From: Apostichopus japonicus
Taxonomy: Eukaryota; Echinodermata; Holothuroidea; Aspidochirotida; Stichopodidae
Length of the DNA stretch: 64,000 bases
Reading direction: 5' to 3'
Assembly: GCF_037975245.1 (NCBI RefSeq)
Contig: NC_092563.1
Span: forward strand, 9,251,001-9,315,000
Shown here: one piece after another, positions 1-11,522 of the stretch
Numbering within the stretch: position 1 is the first letter of the stretch
Layout: each line of letters begins with the position of its first letter
Notes under the pieces: model-generated
The model's input: only the letters and a program-made list of their open reading frames with translations
Told to the model about the DNA's origin: nothing
Databases searched by the model: none
Program-made: the position numbers and the translations under genes

Positions 1-67
1 GTTTTAATCACAATTTGTGTGATATATGATTGGTGTAAACATGTAAATAAACGTTCATTGATTACAG

Positions 68-190
68 ATCCTGATGTATGTAACCCTAATCCGTGTCTGA
101 ATGGTGGTACCTGTTTTGATATTGTTTTCAATAACAATAACTTTTTCTGTCAGTGTCAATTCGGACGTTTTGGAACAACTTGTGAACAAA
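68..190 (+). CDS. EGF exon, type A, copy 1
   Basis: The exon follows TTACAG and precedes GTATGT. It is 123 bp, phase 1-1, and encodes one EGF module with six cysteines ([13 protein letters not shown] ... CQCQFG ... GTTCE). The middle is rich in asparagine (NNNN). Confidence 0.8.
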
Positions 191-3100
191 GTATGTACTT
201 TCTTATTTTCTTCTAATTTCTACTAATTTGATCAATTTGAGTAAGATGGGTCAACGTCATGAATTGATCAAGTTACCTATCCATTTGCACAATCTCTCAT
301 CTAAATATTAAGTAAAGTTATAAAGATTTACCATTAATTTGATGCCCTACTGCACGTCTCCTGTTATTACACTAAAGGATAGGTTTACTACATGCTGAAG
401 TGTCCCTGTCTTAAATATGTGAAACCAATTAATTGCACTTTTGACTTTTTCTGTCTGTGTCTATCTGGATTTCAAGGAACTACATGTGAAGAGAGTATGT
501 TCTCATTTATTTTCAATCATTAATGTGAAATGATGCAGTTTATATAGTTTTATTTAAACAGATTGAAATGTTTAAAATATATAGGAAGTCTCAGATGAGT
601 ATTAAAGTCCTCCTGCTCATTTGTCCTTTCTTTAGAAATGAAAGATAAGCTACTTGCTTAAATTTCATTGTGGTAATAATGAGACATCATATGCCTAGAG
701 CTTTTGGTAAAAGATGAATTTAATTGTTTTCGCTTGAGTACATTTTTAAGTTTTGCCAACATTATCTTAATCACAATATGTGTGAATGAGTTGTGTATTC
801 ATGTAAATAAACTTTCATTGATTACAGGTCTTGTATGTAACCCTAATCCTTGTCTGAATGGTGGTACTTGTATTGATTCTATTTTCAATATCAATGGCTT
901 TTTCTGTCTGTGTCTATCTGGATATGAAGGAACCACATGTGAAGAAGGTATGTTCTTATATATTTTCAATCATTAATGTGAAATGATGCAGCTTCTACAT
1001 TCTCATTTAAGCAGATTGAAAGTTTAAATATATAAGAAGTTTCAGATGAGTATTAAAGCCCTACTGCCTGTTTGTCCTTTTTTAAGAAAGATTAGCTACT
1101 GCTAGAGTTTCCTTGTGTGATAAATGTAGAACCTCAAATGCTTAGAGCATTTGGTTGAAAAGGAATTGTATTATTTTTCAATAACCACAACTTTTTCTGT
1201 CTGTGTCCATTTGCATTTTCGAGAACAACATGTGAAGAAAGTATGTTCTCGTATATTTTCAATCATTAGTGTGAACTGATGCAGTTTATATTTTTCATTT
1301 TAAACAGATTGAACTTTTATACCATGTAGGAAGTTTCAGATGTTAATGTAAGACCTCAAAAGCTTAGAGCATTTGGTTACAAAATAATTGTATTATTTTT
1401 CTGTGTGTACATTTTTCAGTAATTAAAGCCACCATTTTTTAATCACAATCTGTGTGATATATGATTGGTGTAAACATGTAAATAAACGTTCATTGATTAC
1501 AGATCCTGATGTATGTAACCCTAATCCGTGTCTGAATGGTGGTACCTGTTTTGATATTGTTTTCAATAACAATAACTTTTTCTGTCAGTGTCAATTCGGA
1601 CGTTTTGGAACAACTTGTGAACAAAGTATGTACTTTCTTATTTTCTTCTAGTTTCTACTAATTTGATAAATTTGATTAAGATGGGTCAACGTCATGAATT
1701 GATCAAGTTACCTATCCATTTGCACAATCTCTCATCTTAACATTAAGTAAAGTTATAAAGATTTACCATTAATTTGATGCCCTACTGCACATCTCCTGTT
1801 ATTACACTAAAAGATAGGTTTACTACATGCTGAAGTTTCCCTGTCTTAAATATGTGAAACCAATTTATTGCACTTTTGACTTTTTCTGTCTGTGTCTATC
1901 TGGATTTCAAGGAACCACATGTGAAAAAAGTATGTTCTCATTTATTTTCAATCATTTATGTGAAATGATGCAGTTTATATATTTTTATTTAAACAGATTG
2001 AAATGTTTAAAATATATAGGAAGTCTCAGATGAGTATTAAAGTCCTCCTGCTCATTTGTCCCTTCTTTAGAAATGAAAGATAAGCTACTTGCTTAAATTT
2101 CATTGTGGTAATAATGAGACATCAAATGCCTAGAGCTTTTGGTAAAAGATGAATTTAATTGTTTTCGCTTGAGTACATTTTAAAGTTTTTGCCAACATTA
2201 TCTTAATCACAATATGTGTGAATGAGTTGTGTATTCATGTAAATAAACTTTCATTGATTACAGGTCTTGTATGTAACCCTAATCCTTGTCTGAATGGTGG
2301 TACTTGTATTGATTCTCCTTTCAATATCAATGACTTTTTCTGTCTGTGTCTATCTGGATATGAAGGAACCACATGTGAAGAAAGTATGTTCTTATATATT
2401 TTCAATCATTAAAGTGAAATGATGCAGCTTCTACATTCTCATTTAAGCAGATTGAAAGTTTAAATAAAAAAGAAGTTTCAGATGAGTATTAAAGCCCTAC
2501 TGCCTGTTTGTCCTTTTTTAAGAAAGATTAGCTACTGCCAGAGTTTCCTTGTGTGATAAATGTAATAGACCTCAAATGCTTAGAGCATTTGGTTTAAAAG
2601 GAATTGTATTATTTTTCAATAACCACAACTTTTTCTGTCTGTGTCCATTTGCATTTTCGAGAACAACATGTGAAGAAAGTATGTTCTCGTATATTTTCAA
2701 TCATTAGTGTGAACTGATGCAGTTTATATTTTTCATTTTAAACAGATTGAACTTTTATACCATATAGGAAGTTTCAGATGTTAATGTAAGACCTCAAATG
2801 CTTAGAGCATTTGGTTACAAAATAATTGTATTATTTTTCTGTGTGTACATTTTTCAGTAATTAAAGCCACCATTTTTTAATCACAATCTGTGTGATATAT
2901 GATTGGTGTAAACATGTAAATAAACGTTCATTGATTACAGATCCTGATGTATGTAACCCTAATCCGTGTCTGAATGGTGGTACCTGTTTTGATATTGTTT
3001 ACAATAACAATAACTTTTTCTGTCAGTGTCAATTCGGACGTTTTGGAACAACTTGTGAACAAAGTATGTACTTTCTTATTTCTTCTAGTTTCTACTAATT

Positions 3101-6100
3101 TGATAAATTTGATTAAGATGGGTCAACGTCATGAATTGATCAAGTTACCTATCCATTTGCACAATCTCTCATCTAAACATTAAGTAAAGTTATAAAGATT
3201 TACCATTAATTTGATGCCCTACTGCACATCTCCTGTTATTACACTAAAGGATAGGTTTACTACATGCTGAAGTGACCCTGTCTTAAATATGTGAAACCAA
3301 TTTATTGCATACGCTATTTGGTAACAAAACCCTGTTCTGATTAATATGTGTGAATTAATAGCCCATATTGAGTAGATGAAACCTTTGTTCTTAATGGAGG
3401 TCAAAGTTCATTTGAGGTCTGATGAATAGAATCTGTTAGTCAGCATCATATTTAGTTTATTGACTCTCCATATTAGCAAGATGAATCCTGTTGTTTTCAT
3501 TGGTGATCAAAGGTCACCGCTTCTGGTCAGCAGTCATGTTTTGCAAATTTTGTAAGCACAACAGAATGGGGAAACTATGTAGGATCTATCTCATACTGTG
3601 TATGAGTATCTTTAATACTAAGAACAAAAGTGTTATTGTTTGTGCTGGAGTTCAATGCTCATTTCCTGTTGATTTAACAGCACAATAAATTGCAATGGCA
3701 AAGGGACCTTTCAGATTTCGGGTACAGTACGTACTTGCCATTTAAGTCCTTGAAACCCTCAATGCATTTTTGGATTTCTTGTTTCAAGTTATAGCCTACA
3801 TTAATGTCTTAATCACAATTTCATTACTTTATTTTCTCCCTATTTCTAACTGCTTAACAGCTTTGAGCAAGAAGAATCGTTATCGTGAAATCCATATAGT
3901 TAATCCTCCATTTTTAAACAGCATTTCATTTTCAAAATAGAAAGTTACACTAATTGCTTACAGATTTCAGATACATAGATCACCATCGTCATCATTTCGG
4001 CTGCTGTGTAGTTTCAGCTTTTATGGTTGTGAAGTAATATAACTTATACTCTTCTGAAGCTTACATTAATAAATTTGTCCTATATCATAATCTCAAAGTA
4101 CTTGTCTTTCTTTTTCTTCGTTAGTTTCAGCCTCGAATCTCTGTGGTGGATCACCCTGCGCACAAAGTGTGTACTCTAATTTGACTTATAATTTTAACGA
4201 TTAAACTTTTGAAATGACCAAAATCATTTCCATTATACAGTCTTTCGTTTTATAATATTGGTGGGTGGATGGGTTGATGGGAATAGATGGATGGGTGAAT
4301 GCATGGATTTGTATATTCGAACACAATTGTAGGATACCACAGACTACATACGTTCAATGCATTAACTGATGTAACATGACAATGGTCACAAATTAAACGA
4401 TCAGACCATAATATAGCTGAAAGTGTTTCCTCTAAGAAATTTCCCATTGAGTCAAAATGGCTAATATCTGACCGTTTGACTCACTACTTGCCTGGGGGAG
4501 GGGTCAGGGGCGTAGCCAGGATTTTCAAAGTTGTAGACTATCTGAGCGGAGCGTACAAGGAAATTTTTGGTTTTACAAACCCCCCAGATGGCCGGAAACG
4601 GCCCTTCCCGAGTGTTCATTCTGGTTCCCTGGCCTCTGCTAACTTGAGACACCTCATTCAATATCACTTTAAACCCAAAAAACAAACAATTTAAAATAGT
4701 ACGTAATTCAAAACTACATAATGTATTTAAAATTAGCAAGGTACATGTACAGAGTAGTCTTACTTTTCAACTTCTGATCCTTGAAGATACAAAGATAGGC
4801 CAGAAATGTCTTTGATACAATTATAGCCAGTAAGTGTCTTTGATACAACTGTAGCTAGTAAATGCTTATCGAAAAGGCTGTTTTGGAACTTGGAACGCCG
4901 ATCATGACAACAGGCAACAACAGGCAACAAAGTGCTGCAGCTCTATAAAGTCTGCTAATCCACGATAGGCTTATTTGACTGGAATGTTTCTCAACTGAAA
5001 TATTATCTACGTAAACGTGTTCTTAACTAGATGTTAAAAAACTGACAAGATCGGATCCTAGTCTTTTTCGTAGAGTGCTAGTGTGGGTAGAGTGTTGAAT
5101 GAAACGGCACACGATAGAAATTACAGCCTAGATGACAGAAGAATAGGTCACCTAATTTAGCCATATTCTTGCTACGTTCATTTCAATAGTTTTTCCTGTC
5201 TAGACTCTTAAACATGTCCAGCAAGCTTATGGATTTGTATGTTTTAAAAAAAAGGTAACTTGGCCAAAAAAGTGTAGGACAGGGCCTACAGTGCTACATA
5301 CTGGCTACGCCCCTGGGGTCTATGCTTATAAAGGGATTTCGTAATGAAATTTCCTGTTTGAAGAAAAAAAATACTGGGCCTTTTGCGTAGTAAAGTGATA
5401 GTCATAGATTCACAGATTAATTTGTCCATTTGCTTCGATTGATAAAAAGGTAGTGTGACGATGTACAAAGTCGTCAAAAAAGTTTATAACATTCATTCAT
5501 AAAATGATATGTTGTTTGTAAAATGTGGAGGCATGTCAGCCCGCATATCACCAAAATTAATAGTTTGTCTTGTCAAAGTTGATGAGGAATTTACAATTGT
5601 TTCTTTTCAGTGAAGTATAAGGTTCATATGAAAACAAGACAGGCAAAAATTCTGGCCAAATTATTTTTATTGAGCCAAAAACACAATTGGTCAATTCTTT
5701 TGTGACTTTTCATGATGATAAATTTTGCCGACAGTATTAGCACTAATCATCGGCCAATCCAATGTCTGATTTTATATTGAGGCATGGAACCCTGTCCCTG
5801 AGCTTTATTTAAACGATGATTGCTAAATAATAATAAATTAGTTTGTTGCGTATTACGCTTTATTTTTACAAGCTATAGTTGGCTCAAATAGGGCACCACT
5901 TGCAATGCAGGGTAGGAATTAAGATTTGGCTTTTGGGGGCTATTTTTGAAAATGAAAAGTTAAAAACGCCCTCCTTAATGTATTTACGAGAGCTTTTTTA
6001 AGGTTTAGGGGGCTCTTTTCCAAAGTTCAATATATGCTGTTTACGGAAATGGTTGTAAGCATTCATCAAGATCAAGTAAGCACAATAACCTTCTTCTATA

Positions 6101-9100
6101 ATGCTGCGACCGTATAGCAAATCCATTAAAAGTTTAATTGCCAAAATTTGCGATCGTTTAGCAAATAACGTCAATCCACCGAATATATGACGAAAAACCA
6201 ATAACCCATCAACTGAAATAGAAAACAAAGGTTTAAATCCGCTGAAGGTGCCCTTTCCTTAAATCATGTATTTTTACGTGTGTGGAATCACCACCAAATT
6301 TAAAACCATTATACCGCTTAAGTAATCGAATTTAAAGTTTTTTTTGCAAACCGATGGTTAGGCTACATTTCCCATTTACTTAGTGTGGTTGTTAGGCTAA
6401 CATGTGGTCGAAGATTGCAGTTTTTCTGGTATTTTTATTTTTTATTTGGGACACAACTTGAGCGAATAAACCGATGGCTAAATTAGATTTCCATGTTGAC
6501 TTAGTGTGAAGTTAGGCTACCATGTGGTCGGAGATTTGTGGGGATTTAGGTTATTGTCTCTGGTACTGAAATTGCTTAGTGGAAGCCGTAATTTGCCAGT
6601 GACTGTGCGAGAGGTTCCCGGTGATTGTGTGAACTGTTTGCGCGATTCGCGCTGCTACTGCAAACCCTAGCTAAAGCAAAAGCATTTCACAATTAAAGTT
6701 ACACAGATACCTGATATTACGAGGGCGATTTTCTTATGTTTCTCTTTTCTTTTTCGCCCTCGCAATAGTGCTCTCAGAGGGATTTTTAGCACTTGCTAGC
6801 GCGAACCACCCGTGGCCCCCGCTTATTTCTCACCCTGTTGCAATGTAATGTAACGTAGGCTATACAGATATTATATTTAGTACACTGGTAGTGCGAACCA
6901 CGAGTGTAGGCAATTAATGCATCATTGCACATTACGTTATATGATTTAGCATTACAGCAATCAAGCTGAATCTGGGTGACTGTATAGAAAAACATAGCTA
7001 CGGTAAAGTTAACGATCGCTTATTTAACATTTCTGACAATAAATTGGAAACAATTTACAGTAATAATTACTTCACTTCACGTTGGAAGTTCTGAACACCA
7101 TGCCTTTTGAAACGTTTTTTTTTCATTCACACTGTATAAAATTCAGGAGAAAATGAAACCCTCTTTTTTATTTTCTTTCTCTCTGAACGCCAGTGCATCA
7201 AATCGGCAAGCCATTGCGTCAAAATCGCGTCATAGCGGCTTAGCGGAAACTCTGCAATGCGGAGGTACTGGTTTGACTGCATCGTTTCAATGAATTTTGG
7301 ATTTGTGCCTTTATACCCAAATTTTGGGATGAGATCTGCAACTTCATGTATTTGCTGTTCTTGTAACACAAGGCATTTAAACCTGTTGCAAGGTTGTGGA
7401 TATGGCATATCAAACCCAAATTTCTGCCTAAATTTGTGCTTTAAGACAGATGGTTTGTGTTTGCAGTTTTCACCACATCAGATACAATTGAACCAGTCTA
7501 TTTTTATCAGTGTACCATTCACAACAGTTGCTTAAAATCTTAAGGAAACATGTGACATTTCAATAAGAGTAAATTTTCTCAGCATAGACCCACACTCTTA
7601 TATAACTCAGTGATATACTTTATAGTCTTACATTGCCCAAGGATTGGGCTTGAAGCAGATTTTCAGGTTATAAAGTATTGGTCATGCACCTATATGTTTA
7701 TACCTTCTGAAATGAGAAGATATACTTAAACTGGTGTTCTCCACAGAATGTTTGCACTAGTATTACTGAAGGGAATCTGGTGGGAAGAGAATATACCTCT
7801 CATTAAAAGGAACCAGCAATGTACATTAAGTATCCCATGTCAAAGTCTTTTAATGTACAAAATAATGTGTACACACATGTATTTGATGGCATCTGATCTG
7901 AATGTTACATGAAAAGTCAAACATGTGGTGTAGCCCTCTGTTTGAATAGCACTATGAACTGGAATAACCAATACATGCGATCAAATATTTCTTATACTGT
8001 ATAGGTATCTTCTCGCTTCACTTTTCAAAAACCACATTGTCTTCTTTGCTGTCCTGATTACTAATCAATTGCATCATCAGGTGCACAGCTACATCAGTCT
8101 AAACTGATTGTAGGTTTAGTTGTCTCTTTTCATTGTTTGCCAAAGGCAGATGGAAGCAAATTGTAGTGTGATGATGTGAGCAAGTGATATTGTGCAAACA
8201 CAGTAACTCAAGCTTGGAATCTTGGATTAATTACTTCAAAAGTCATTTTGTGGTCATCAGAGGTCAAAATCTACAATAAGTTCTAAAACATGGTGTTTAC
8301 CAAGAAGTGAACTTCCATCAATGGGTTTTGCCATAATTACGTAATGGATAAAGGTGGAGTTTAGTGGAGTTCAAGTGTCATTTAGTTCATCAGAGGTCAA
8401 AGCTTGATAATTGAGTACACCTGGTATCAAAACAAGGGATGAATCTCATGCATGTGGATATAACCATGTTTTAGAGGTCAAAGTTCATTTGAAGTCAGCA
8501 AATGTCAAGAAATTATCAAACAAGATAGCTAGGGAAAAATGATGATGTATCTTATAACTAGCAGTGGATGCTCACATTACATGGAGCTAGCTCCATGCTC
8601 CTACAAGTAGATGAACCTGCAATAGTTTATGTAGCGGTTACAGGGGTATGTAGTTTTGATTGGAATTCAAAGGTCACATGTGGTCTGCATTGGTCAAAGT
8701 CAGAAAAATTACATCTAAAGAAAATGAAACTTGGAGGACAAAAGTCGTACTTGGCGTAGGAATTTACGATATTGAGTGATTTGTTCCCCATTGGCTTTAA
8801 TATAATAAAGCCAATAGCTCTACAGAGGTCAGCAGGGTCAAATACTGTGTAATTCAGCTACTAATTAGCACAGTATCTAAATATGGCAAACTTGGATAGT
8901 CTTTCATATATACTAAGGATGTAGATACACCATATAGGTTTGATGAATGCTATTCTGTTCAGAGTTTTTCAGAGGTCATTGCAGGTCAGTTAAAGTACAC
9001 ACATTATCTCAGGTAAGATATATGAGATGAAATCTCATACATATATCTTATAATCAATGAGTGACACATACAGCATTGTCAGTGTTTCAGTGGAGTTTAA

Positions 9101-10944
9101 CATTTATTTTGTGTAGAATTGAAACATCAACACTCTGTGGAAACCTTGAAATTGCAACTACAGATATCAGATGGAGTATTATTACTCAATGATTGAAATT
9201 TTGACATTAATTTCCTCTTCTTTTTTTTAAATATCGTTTGGCTTGGAATGTCTGTACTTATGAGACATTCATCTGTACGTGTATGAAAAGTTATTTGATG
9301 ACCATGTAACCATTGTTCTGTGCCTCTTTGTACGATATTTCAGCCCGAAATCCCTGTTCCGCCAGTCCCTGTGAGAATGGTGGTACCTGTACTGATAATG
9401 ACGATGACAACGACAATGACTTTTCCTGTGAGTGCCCAGCTGGATTTTCTGGAACGACTTGCACTGAAGGTAAAGTATTCTAAATTTAATTAAACTTACA
9501 ATCCTAATCAGGGATTTTTTTGGAAAGAAAGCAAAGAAATTTAATTAAGCTAGAATATGAGATATATGAACCAGTGACCTCTGGTTTACAAGCCAAGCGC
9601 TCTACGAACTGAGCTATATCCAGCCCTTTAGTCGGTGGCAATCCTTATATAGCTTCTTTCATTGTTGTGGGTACCTGTCAGAAGCCATGGCAATAACTAA
9701 TTATACTATGAGCCATAGGTTCTTGCATACCACATGTAACCAGAGATCTCATACTAGTTTCATTGGATATATAGCCCATAAAGTGGCAGGGAAGGGATTT
9801 CAAGAGAACTTCCTGCTTTTTGTTTATAATTTTCGATTTTTGTAAGTTTGGTAGGAAAGATGCATTAAATCATGGTTACCCACACAGTTGGGAAATTTTG
9901 CAAAAGCCAGGAAAGTGTATGGAATAAAAGGAAACAACTCTGTTGAAGGTCTTGAAAGTCCCTGAGGTTTAGTGTGGCATAGTGAAGAAAATATGTATTT
10001 CACTAACACAGAATCACATTGATTTTGTTTTCATAATTACTTATTGAAGAGAGGTTTCTTATTTGGCAAACAATACAATGCTTGACGTTTGGCAATTGAT
10101 GTAAGGACTGGTGAAATTCATGTTCAGTACCCGTACTAGCCTTTACAAGGTTTACATGTACAAACATGCTACTGGTTTGCCATTGATCTGTGCCCTTTTC
10201 CTACTATTTCAGCTGTGAATCCCTGTACTCCAAATCCCTGCGAGAATAGTGGTACCTGTACTGACGACGGGGATGACAACTTTTCCTGTGAGTGTCCAGC
10301 TGCATTTTCGGGAACGACTTGCACAGAAAGTAGGTATTCTTAAGTTCAGTGCAAACTAAATTAAAATTTTAATCAAAGTAATCAAGGACAGTCTTGATTG
10401 GAAGATGCAAATTTAGTCATGGTTATATCCCACACAGTTGGTAAATAGAGAAAAGTGTAGTACAGAGAAAATGGGAACACACCTTATAAAGGGTCTTGAC
10501 AAATTCTTGCAGGTTAATCTGAAATAGTGAAGAAATAGAATCCCTATTTGTGTTAAAATAGGTATAGAAGTTTACCTGTTAAGGTCTTACATAATCCGCA
10601 CCTGATGAGTCCAACAACCAGCCGACTTGGAAGGACACGATGAAATGTAGTTAGTTTAGTGATAGTTTAACACCGATGCTTTACCCAACCAGTTGCCACT
10701 GTAAAAAGGAGAGGGCAAATGGTCAATACTAATTACAAAACTCCCCTTTTCTTCTTTTGAGAACCAACTAAAGAACTAGTAGGTACATTGCAAATACCAA
10801 TTATTGATTGTAAGAATCACATAAAAACGTCAAGTTTCTAAGATATAAGCAAGGCCTGGAGTTGAGAATTCTTACTGAAGTTTGAAAGGTTTATATTTAT
10901 CACATTCAAAGCCAGACTTTCATTCTTTTTCAGGTGAACCTTAA
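68..10944 (+). CDS. EGF-repeat protein gene, 3' portion (multi-exon)
   Basis: This gene encodes tandem EGF-like domains of an extracellular or membrane protein, entering the window from the left. Usable exons are 68-190, 828-947, 1503-1625, 2264-2383, 2941-3063, 9344-9469 and 10213-10329, with a possible 36-bp exon at 4131-4166 and a stop exon at 10934-10944. Each full exon is flanked by AG and GT, has a length divisible by three (117-126 bp) and starts and ends in phase 1, so exons can be added or skipped without a frameshift. Each encodes six cysteines in the spacing CxxxPCxNGGTC...CxC...GxxGTTCE. No DxDE calcium-binding start is seen, so these look like ordinary, non-calcium EGF modules. 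There is no signal peptide or membrane segment in the window. Fibropellin- or Notch-like proteins are the family comparison, but the exact orthologue cannot be named. Which exons are joined in mRNA is inferred from phase. Confidence 0.7.
443..494 (+). pseudogene. EGF half-exon, decayed (copy 1)
   Basis: Only the 3' half of an EGF exon remains ([16 protein letters not shown]), followed by a good GTATGT donor. The first half, with four cysteines and the acceptor, is not recognisable, so this is probably not spliced. Confidence 0.6.
828..947 (+). CDS. EGF exon, type B, copy 1
   Basis: The exon is 120 bp, phase 1-1, between TTACAG and GTATGT. It encodes [14 protein letters not shown], then [14 protein letters not shown], giving six cysteines. 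Confidence 0.8.
1179..1240 (+). pseudogene. EGF half-exon, decayed (second type, copy 1)
   Basis: This is the 3' half of an EGF exon ([17 protein letters not shown]) with a GTATGT donor. The conserved glycine before TTC is replaced by arginine and the 5' half is lost. Confidence 0.55.
1503..1625 (+). CDS. EGF exon, type A, copy 2
   Basis: The translation is identical to the type A exon of the previous repeat unit, 1435 bp upstream. It has the same acceptor, donor and phase 1-1. Confidence 0.8.
1878..1929 (+). pseudogene. EGF half-exon, decayed (copy 2)
   Basis: Second copy of the half-exon at 443-494, ending GTTCEK before a GTATGT donor. The 5' half is again missing, so the decay predates the tandem duplication. 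Confidence 0.55.
2264..2383 (+). CDS. EGF exon, type B, copy 2
   Basis: The exon is 120 bp, phase 1-1. It differs from copy 1 by a few residues (SPFNINDFF instead of SIFNINGFF). All six cysteines are kept, and AG and GT flanks are intact. Confidence 0.8.
2618..2678 (+). pseudogene. EGF half-exon, decayed (second type, copy 2)
   Basis: Second copy of the half-exon at 1179-1240, nearly identical to it, with a GTATGT donor but no recognisable 5' half. Confidence 0.5.
2941..3063 (+). CDS. EGF exon, type A, copy 3
   Basis: Third copy of the type A exon, differing by one residue (FDIVYNNNN). It is 123 bp, phase 1-1, with intact splice sites. It is the last complete module before the tandem array breaks off. 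Confidence 0.8.
3311..4130. other. Intron, including an old AGGTCA-rich repeat fragment
   Basis: From about 3330 to 3620 the text (GAGGTCAAAGTTCATTTGAG, then ATCAAAGGTCACC) matches the old dispersed repeat seen again near 8.1-9.1 kb, 14.1 kb and 31.5 kb. I see nothing in 3620-4130. Confidence 0.5.
4131..4166 (+). CDS. Possible 36-bp micro-exon with the start of an EGF module
   Basis: A pyrimidine-rich tract ending in TTTCAG is followed by 36 bp that read [11 protein letters not shown] in phase 1-1, then GTGTGT. This resembles the first two cysteines of an EGF domain cut short. It could be a real micro-exon or a relic whose donor arose inside an old EGF exon. Confidence 0.35.
4505..5315. mobile_element. 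hAT-like non-autonomous element (MITE)
   Basis: Ends are CAGGGGCGTAGCCAGG and its near-exact reverse complement CTGGCTACGCCCCTG. The flanks share GGGGTC, but no clean 8-bp duplication is visible. The left part (about 4540-4625) holds a sequence module (ATCTGAGCGGAGCGTACAAG, then a block ending near CCGGAAACGG) found again in the hAT-like elements near 17.3, 18.1 and 18.4 kb. No transposase is seen. Confidence 0.7.
5316..9343. other. Long intron with old repeats, no gene recognised
   Basis: Seen here: a two-copy imperfect duplication (6345-6430 and 6469-6545, sharing AAACCGATGG and CATGTGGTCG), a small inverted repeat GAGGGCGA/TCGCCCTC near 6721-6760, and the AGGTCA-rich repeat family at about 8080-9080. 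No EGF exon was found in this stretch. Confidence 0.5.
8080..9080 (+). repeat. Old AGGTCA-rich repeat
   Basis: Many degenerate copies of a motif containing AGAGGTCAAAG and TCATTTGAAGTCAGCA, mixed with phrases such as GGGATGAATCTCATGCATGT. The same phrases occur at five other places in this window, which indicates an old dispersed or satellite-derived repeat. Confidence 0.5.
9344..9469 (+). CDS. EGF exon with acidic loop
   Basis: The exon lies between ATTTCAG and GTAAAG and is 126 bp, phase 1-1. It encodes [14 protein letters not shown], a run of D and N residues, and [14 protein letters not shown]. Six cysteines have EGF spacing. The acidic run between cysteines 3 and 4 is unusual, looks like slippage of GAY and AAY codons, and differs from the array exons. 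Confidence 0.85.
9561..9626 (-). repeat. tRNA-derived SINE or tRNA relic (Thr-TGT-like)
   Basis: On the - strand, GGGCTGGATATAGCTCAG is followed by GTAGAGCG (box A) and a CTTGTAA anticodon loop (TGT). The box B-like part GGTTCATAT is weak and no 3' acceptor half (expected TCCAGCC) is present. It is therefore not a functional tRNA; a tRNA-derived SINE head fits better. Confidence 0.5.
10213..10329 (+). CDS. EGF exon, last full module
   Basis: The exon lies between TATTTCAG and GTAGGT, 117 bp, phase 1-1. It encodes [14 protein letters not shown], a short acidic loop and [14 protein letters not shown]. It is a close relative of the exon at 9344-9469. Two glycines of the consensus are changed (ENSG, PAAF), but all cysteines remain. 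Confidence 0.8.
10934..10944 (+). CDS. Probable terminal exon of the EGF gene (stop)
   Basis: A run of T ending in TTTTTCAG is followed by GT GAA CCT TAA. Joined to the phase-1 donor at 10329 this reads S-E-P-stop. If used, the protein ends right after the last EGF module with no transmembrane segment, pointing to a secreted form. The exon is very short, so confidence is moderate. A canonical AATAAA lies only much further on, at 13803. Confidence 0.45.
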
Positions 10945-11522
10945 GGAATGCTGGATGTGTGGCGACCTACTGGTGATTGTCAAGTATATGTCAGCCTGTA
11001 CGTGGTTAACTTCAAAACTATGATAAAAAGTTGTCTATATTTTTATCAACTAATTTTGTTTTTCATCTTCTTTCACATATTGTTAACTAATGGCTTGGTT
11101 GTTTCCTTAATTTTTATTACTTGCCTTGTTTTCAAAACTTCAAATATGTGGTCGTACCACAATCTCGTTTGTGTTCACATTTGATCATCGGTCTGCTCCT
11201 GATCAGATAGCCGGCCATTGGGGATTATAACCAACAGGGAGTGAGTACTTTATTCATTGTATCATTCAGAGGTTTAGCGAATACTGTTATGCAGATAGAC
11301 ATTGTGCACTGTACATATTATGGATTCAGTACAGCATATATAAAATGATGGAGGAAGCAATCCCTTCTGTTAACTTACTTGAACTTTTTTTTTTCATCAG
11401 ATACCCCCCTTGCTGCAAAAGCAATCAAATACAGGAACTCCTACCCATTTCTTCAAATTCAATACTTTTCCATTGCTCTGTAGTAGGGTTAGTAACAGTT
11501 CTAGGCCCATTTTAATCCCACT
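10945..11522. other. 3' flank of the EGF gene
   Basis: No canonical AATAAA was noted directly after the stop. A hydrophobic reading frame at 10948-11184 has no recognised family and AT-rich composition, so it is not called as a gene. Confidence 0.3.

Larger units (their letters stand above)
1..3310 (+). repeat. Tandem array of a unit of about 1436 bp containing EGF exons
   Basis: The same sequence starts near 1, 1436 and 2874; the matching EGF exons are offset by 1435 and 2873 bp. Copies 1 and 2 are complete and copy 3 is cut off near 3310. Coding and intronic parts are both almost identical between copies, so the duplications are recent or kept alike by gene conversion. Each unit holds two complete EGF exons (types A and B) and two decayed EGF half-exons. 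Spacer text is also similar after different modules (for example 505-650 and 968-1100), which shows an older, smaller duplication inside the unit. Confidence 0.9.

Noticed and set aside
4505-5315. Exact 8-bp target duplication around this hAT-like element
   Set aside because: The flanks share only GGGGTC next to G-rich ends; a clean 8-bp repeat is not visible.
7127-7408. 93-codon - strand open frame ([20 protein letters not shown] start)
   Set aside because: Codon use looks plausible in parts, but no family was recognised and no splice partner was found; could be a relic of a mobile gene.
9561-9626. Functional tRNA-Thr gene
   Set aside because: No 3' half of the acceptor stem and a poor T arm; best seen as a SINE head.
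10948-11184. 78-codon hydrophobic open frame as a small membrane protein
   Set aside because: AT-rich intergenic sequence, no homology, no splice or promoter support.
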